Shown here piece by piece: positions 23,980-25,741 of a stretch of DNA of 25,741 nt; the stretch's first letter is position 1, and every line of letters starts with the position of its first letter. Source of the DNA: Peptococcaceae bacterium UBA5767 (lineage in GTDB: Bacteria; Bacillota; TC1; UBA5767). The notes beneath the pieces are model-generated. The model had not been told where the DNA came from. It did no database searches and saw nothing but the letters and a program-made list of their open reading frames with translations. A program made the position numbers and the translations under genes. Where the stretch lies: contig DIET01000003.1 of the NCBI GenBank assembly GCA_002418765.1, positions 1-25,741 of the forward strand. The letters are read 5' to 3'.

Positions 23980-24625
23980 GGATGGTGAAGCTAAGCATGA
24001 ACATTATTAGTACGAAGTAGTTCAAAAGTTGGTCGAAGATGAAGTATTCGTTAAGTGTTTTCTGCAATACTTCGTCCAGTTCAAGCTCTTTGATCCATTT
24101 TAGATGCTTGAGAGTCCAGCGGTTACCTTCCGTGTCATGATGTCATTTGCATAAGCATAGTGTTAAATTAATTGGTTTATTCGTACAAGGGCTTTCTTAT
24201 GATCATCACGCATAAGAATGTATTCCTTGACGTTATGGTCGTCTTCGGCCAGGATGTAAACTTCGTGGTAGGTTCTATGCGTTAGACATTTTGCAATCAG
24301 CGCAGCCTCAAATTTATCTGTTTTGACACACTTGCCTTGCGGCATGTGCATGGTAGTCGGAACAAGAATCACACATTTGACATTATATTCCATTGGCTCC
24401 TTATAGAACGTATATCCAAGTCATCCGGCCTCGTAACCATATATGAAATCAACTTCACCGGCAGGACCGGCAACTTTCGGCCTGACCATCTCGAGGTAAT
24501 ATATTACCTGTTTGTAATCGGCTTTATTTGTATGAGAAATTTGCCTTTCTCATCACCGAGTGAAAAAAAGCTAAAGGTGAAGCTTACCAAATAGCCATCC
24601 ATTCCTACGTATAGTACCCTATTCA
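23980..24625 (-). pseudogene. IS110-family transposase remnant
   Basis: The minus strand gives, in order, YVGMDGYLVSFTFSFF, then FIYGYEAG and LGYTFYKEPMEYNVKCVILVPTTM, then GKCVKTDKFEAALIAKCLTH, VKEYILMRDDHKKALVRINQ and, after a frameshift, RWTLKHLKWIKELELDEVLQKTLNEY. This is the N-terminal DEDD domain and start of the linker of IS110-type transposases. Several frameshifts and stops and the absence of the C-terminal Tnp_20 domain show it is dead. Confidence 0.82.
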
Positions 24626-24778
24626 GTGTAGTAGCCTCCTATTACATGCGGTAATCCTTTTTACCTTTTTGATTATGGTACTCAAAAACATACCGGTAAA
24701 TTCACGGTTTATTACAATTATGAAATCACTATATTTATGTCTTATATGGACTTGACTTTCCAAAATGCAATTTTACAA

Positions 24779-25513
24779 TTAAATATTTAGTTTCTGTGAA
24801 TACGTACAATCTGGATAATTACTGCATCCCTTGAACGACCCATATCTCCCTTTCTTCGTTATTAGTATCTTGCCACACAACGGACAATACTCTTCCGTCT
24901 GCTTCAGTTTATTATGACTCTTATCTTTTACATGCCGAATATGCTCTTTTCGCGCTATCCTATCCTTATTGTTAGCTTGCTTAATTATCTCTACTACGTT
25001 CTCCATTTCCGCACTGTCAACGTTTCTCTCGGTATATAGTCTTATTGTATGCACTAATTGCGAGTTATGCACTACATGAGAGAGAACATCCAATTTCTTG
25101 AAATTTGCTTTGTTCCCAAACGTCACTATCGAGATGTATTTCAATTTGGGCTTATCTGATAGTAAATTCTCTAGCGCTTTCACATGGCCTTTGTTCTGCA
25201 ATACCGGATTATAAAACTTGTTTTTATTTCTATAAATAACCTGTGTCCAATATTTGCCATGCTCACTTCCAAAAATCCATCCCTTATAATTTTTAGTCTC
25301 TATAACAAATATGCCATATTCAGATACAACGATATGATCAATCTGGGTTGAGCCAGCGCTTGTTAAAATCATGACATCATTAATTATTATATATTCATCT
25401 TTATCTAATCCCCCTAACCACATTTGCACAAACAATTCTCCTATAAATCCCTTCACGATTGGAATCTGTAGGGAAATAGTTAAGACCCCCAAAATTATTA
25501 GCCAAAGCCACAT
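24779..25513 (-). CDS. Membrane-anchored NERD nuclease-related protein with C-terminal zinc ribbon
   Basis: A 244-residue protein. An N-terminal membrane segment (WLWLIILGVLTISLQIPIV) is followed by a NERD domain (about residues 30-140). STQIDHIVVSEYGIFVIETKNYKG shows the D...E-x-K pattern of restriction-like nucleases. A lysine-rich linker leads to a C-terminal topoisomerase-type zinc ribbon with CPLCGK and GCSNYPDC. I chose the ATG at 25,511-25,513, which has GGAGGG upstream; a start 15 codons earlier lacks one. NERD proteins are widespread, often on plasmids or near mobile DNA, and are thought to cut or process nucleic acid, but their role is poorly known. It has no link to the catabolic genes and stands between IS110 and a tRNA gene. 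Confidence 0.85.
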   Translation of the reverse strand: MWLWLIILGVLTISLQIPIVKGFIGELFVQMWLGGLDKDEYIIINDVMILTSAGSTQIDHIVVSEYGIFVIETKNYKGWIFGSEHGKYWTQVIYRNKNKFYNPVLQNKGHVKALENLLSDKPKLKYISIVTFGNKANFKKLDVLSHVVHNSQLVHTIRLYTERNVDSAEMENVVEIIKQANNKDRIARKEHIRHVKDKSHNKLKQTEEYCPLCGKILITKKGRYGSFKGCSNYPDCTYSQKLNI

Positions 25514-25667
25514 ATTCTGCCCTCCATATGCTGGAATTTTACTAAGAATTAATACCAATTATAATTATTATAATCTAAATGACGAAAAATATAAAATACT
25601 ATTGTATTTACTGTTCCTCTTTTGCCCAATTACTGTATTTCAAGTTAAAACAGGCAGCATATGGGCA

Positions 25668-25709
25668 TAAAAAAAGCCTAAACCCCTTACTACTAAAGGC
25701 TTTAGGCTT
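25668..25709 (-). terminator. Intrinsic terminator after the tRNA gene
   Basis: On the minus strand, AAGCCTAAA (25,701-25,709) pairs with TTTAGGCTT (25,674-25,682), followed by a run of T ending near 25,668. It begins at the last base of the CCA end of the tRNA gene, so it would end transcription of the tRNA or tRNA operon. Confidence 0.85.
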
Positions 25710-25741
25710 GGTACGCCAGAAGGGATTCGAACCCCCGACCT
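25709..25741 (-). tRNA. tRNA gene, 3' part only (cut by window edge)
   Basis: The minus strand reads a T-arm with GGTTCGAATCC in it and an acceptor strand CTGGCGT, then A and an encoded CCA end (25,709-25,711). The anticodon lies outside the window. The T-arm resembles tRNA-Arg of Clostridia from memory, but the identity cannot be fixed here. Confidence 0.9.

Larger units (their letters stand above)
23351..23980. other. Gene-free stretch with two TetR-like palindromes
   Basis: I see no gene here. Up to about 23,630 the plus strand shows only short stop-ridden pieces that could be the tail of the IS1182 element. From 23,640 the DNA is very AT-rich and carries two operator-like palindromes, described separately. 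Beyond 23,830 there is nothing I recognise before the IS110 remnant. Confidence 0.5.

Overview
The window looks like part of the chromosome of a strictly anaerobic, low-GC Firmicute (Clostridia or Negativicutes type). The basis is AT-rich DNA, strong AGGAGG-type ribosome binding sites with ATG, GTG and TTG starts, and two genes read through in-frame TGA (selenocysteine) codons that belong to the glycine/sarcosine/betaine reductase family. Nearly all intact genes lie on the minus strand, so the main block reads from right to left.

Layout from left to right. Positions 1-4,600 are a damaged flank. They hold an IS3 orfA stub, a TetR-type regulator, an IS30 remnant, two copies of an unidentified ~245-bp repeat, and a 1.9-kb duplicate of the catabolic cluster carrying an intact BMP-type lipoprotein gene and a broken selenoprotein gene. 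Positions 4,661-14,954 are the best preserved part: a two-subunit molybdenum hydroxylase (iron-sulfur plus molybdopterin subunits, no FAD subunit), a BMP/PnrA-type binding lipoprotein, a GrdB-type selenoprotein, its GrdE-type partner, and an ABC importer (duplicated ATPase and two permeases). A good promoter lies at 15,047-15,076 ahead of the importer. Positions 15,188-18,447 hold a broken grdB-like gene, an intact selenoprotein grdA, a TRZ/ATZ-type amidohydrolase and a second, broken grdA. Positions 18,592-22,468 are a tight operon: an enamidase-like amidohydrolase, an ornithine-cyclodeaminase/mu-crystallin-family oxidoreductase, a creatininase-family amidohydrolase and a flavodoxin-fold protein. 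Positions 22,500-24,610 are IS1182 and IS110 remnants around a stretch with two TetR-like palindromes. The right end has a NERD-domain protein and the 3' end of a tRNA gene with its terminator.

How the parts may work together (inference): the BMP importer brings in a nitrogen heterocycle, nucleoside or related compound. The molybdenum hydroxylase adds oxygen to the ring, and the enamidase-like, TRZ/ATZ-type and creatininase-family hydrolases open rings or remove amino groups. The resulting glycine-like C-N bond is then cleaved reductively by a GrdE/GrdB-type selenoenzyme using GrdA, giving acetyl phosphate through component C. Component C (GrdC/GrdD) and thioredoxin genes are not in the window. 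The substrate cannot be read from the sequence. The GrdE-type subunit appears to lack the cysteine that becomes the pyruvoyl group in glycine reductase, which suggests a divergent enzyme. The region also shows active rearrangement: duplication, a 62-bp deletion, several broken selenoprotein genes and at least four IS families, all degenerate.
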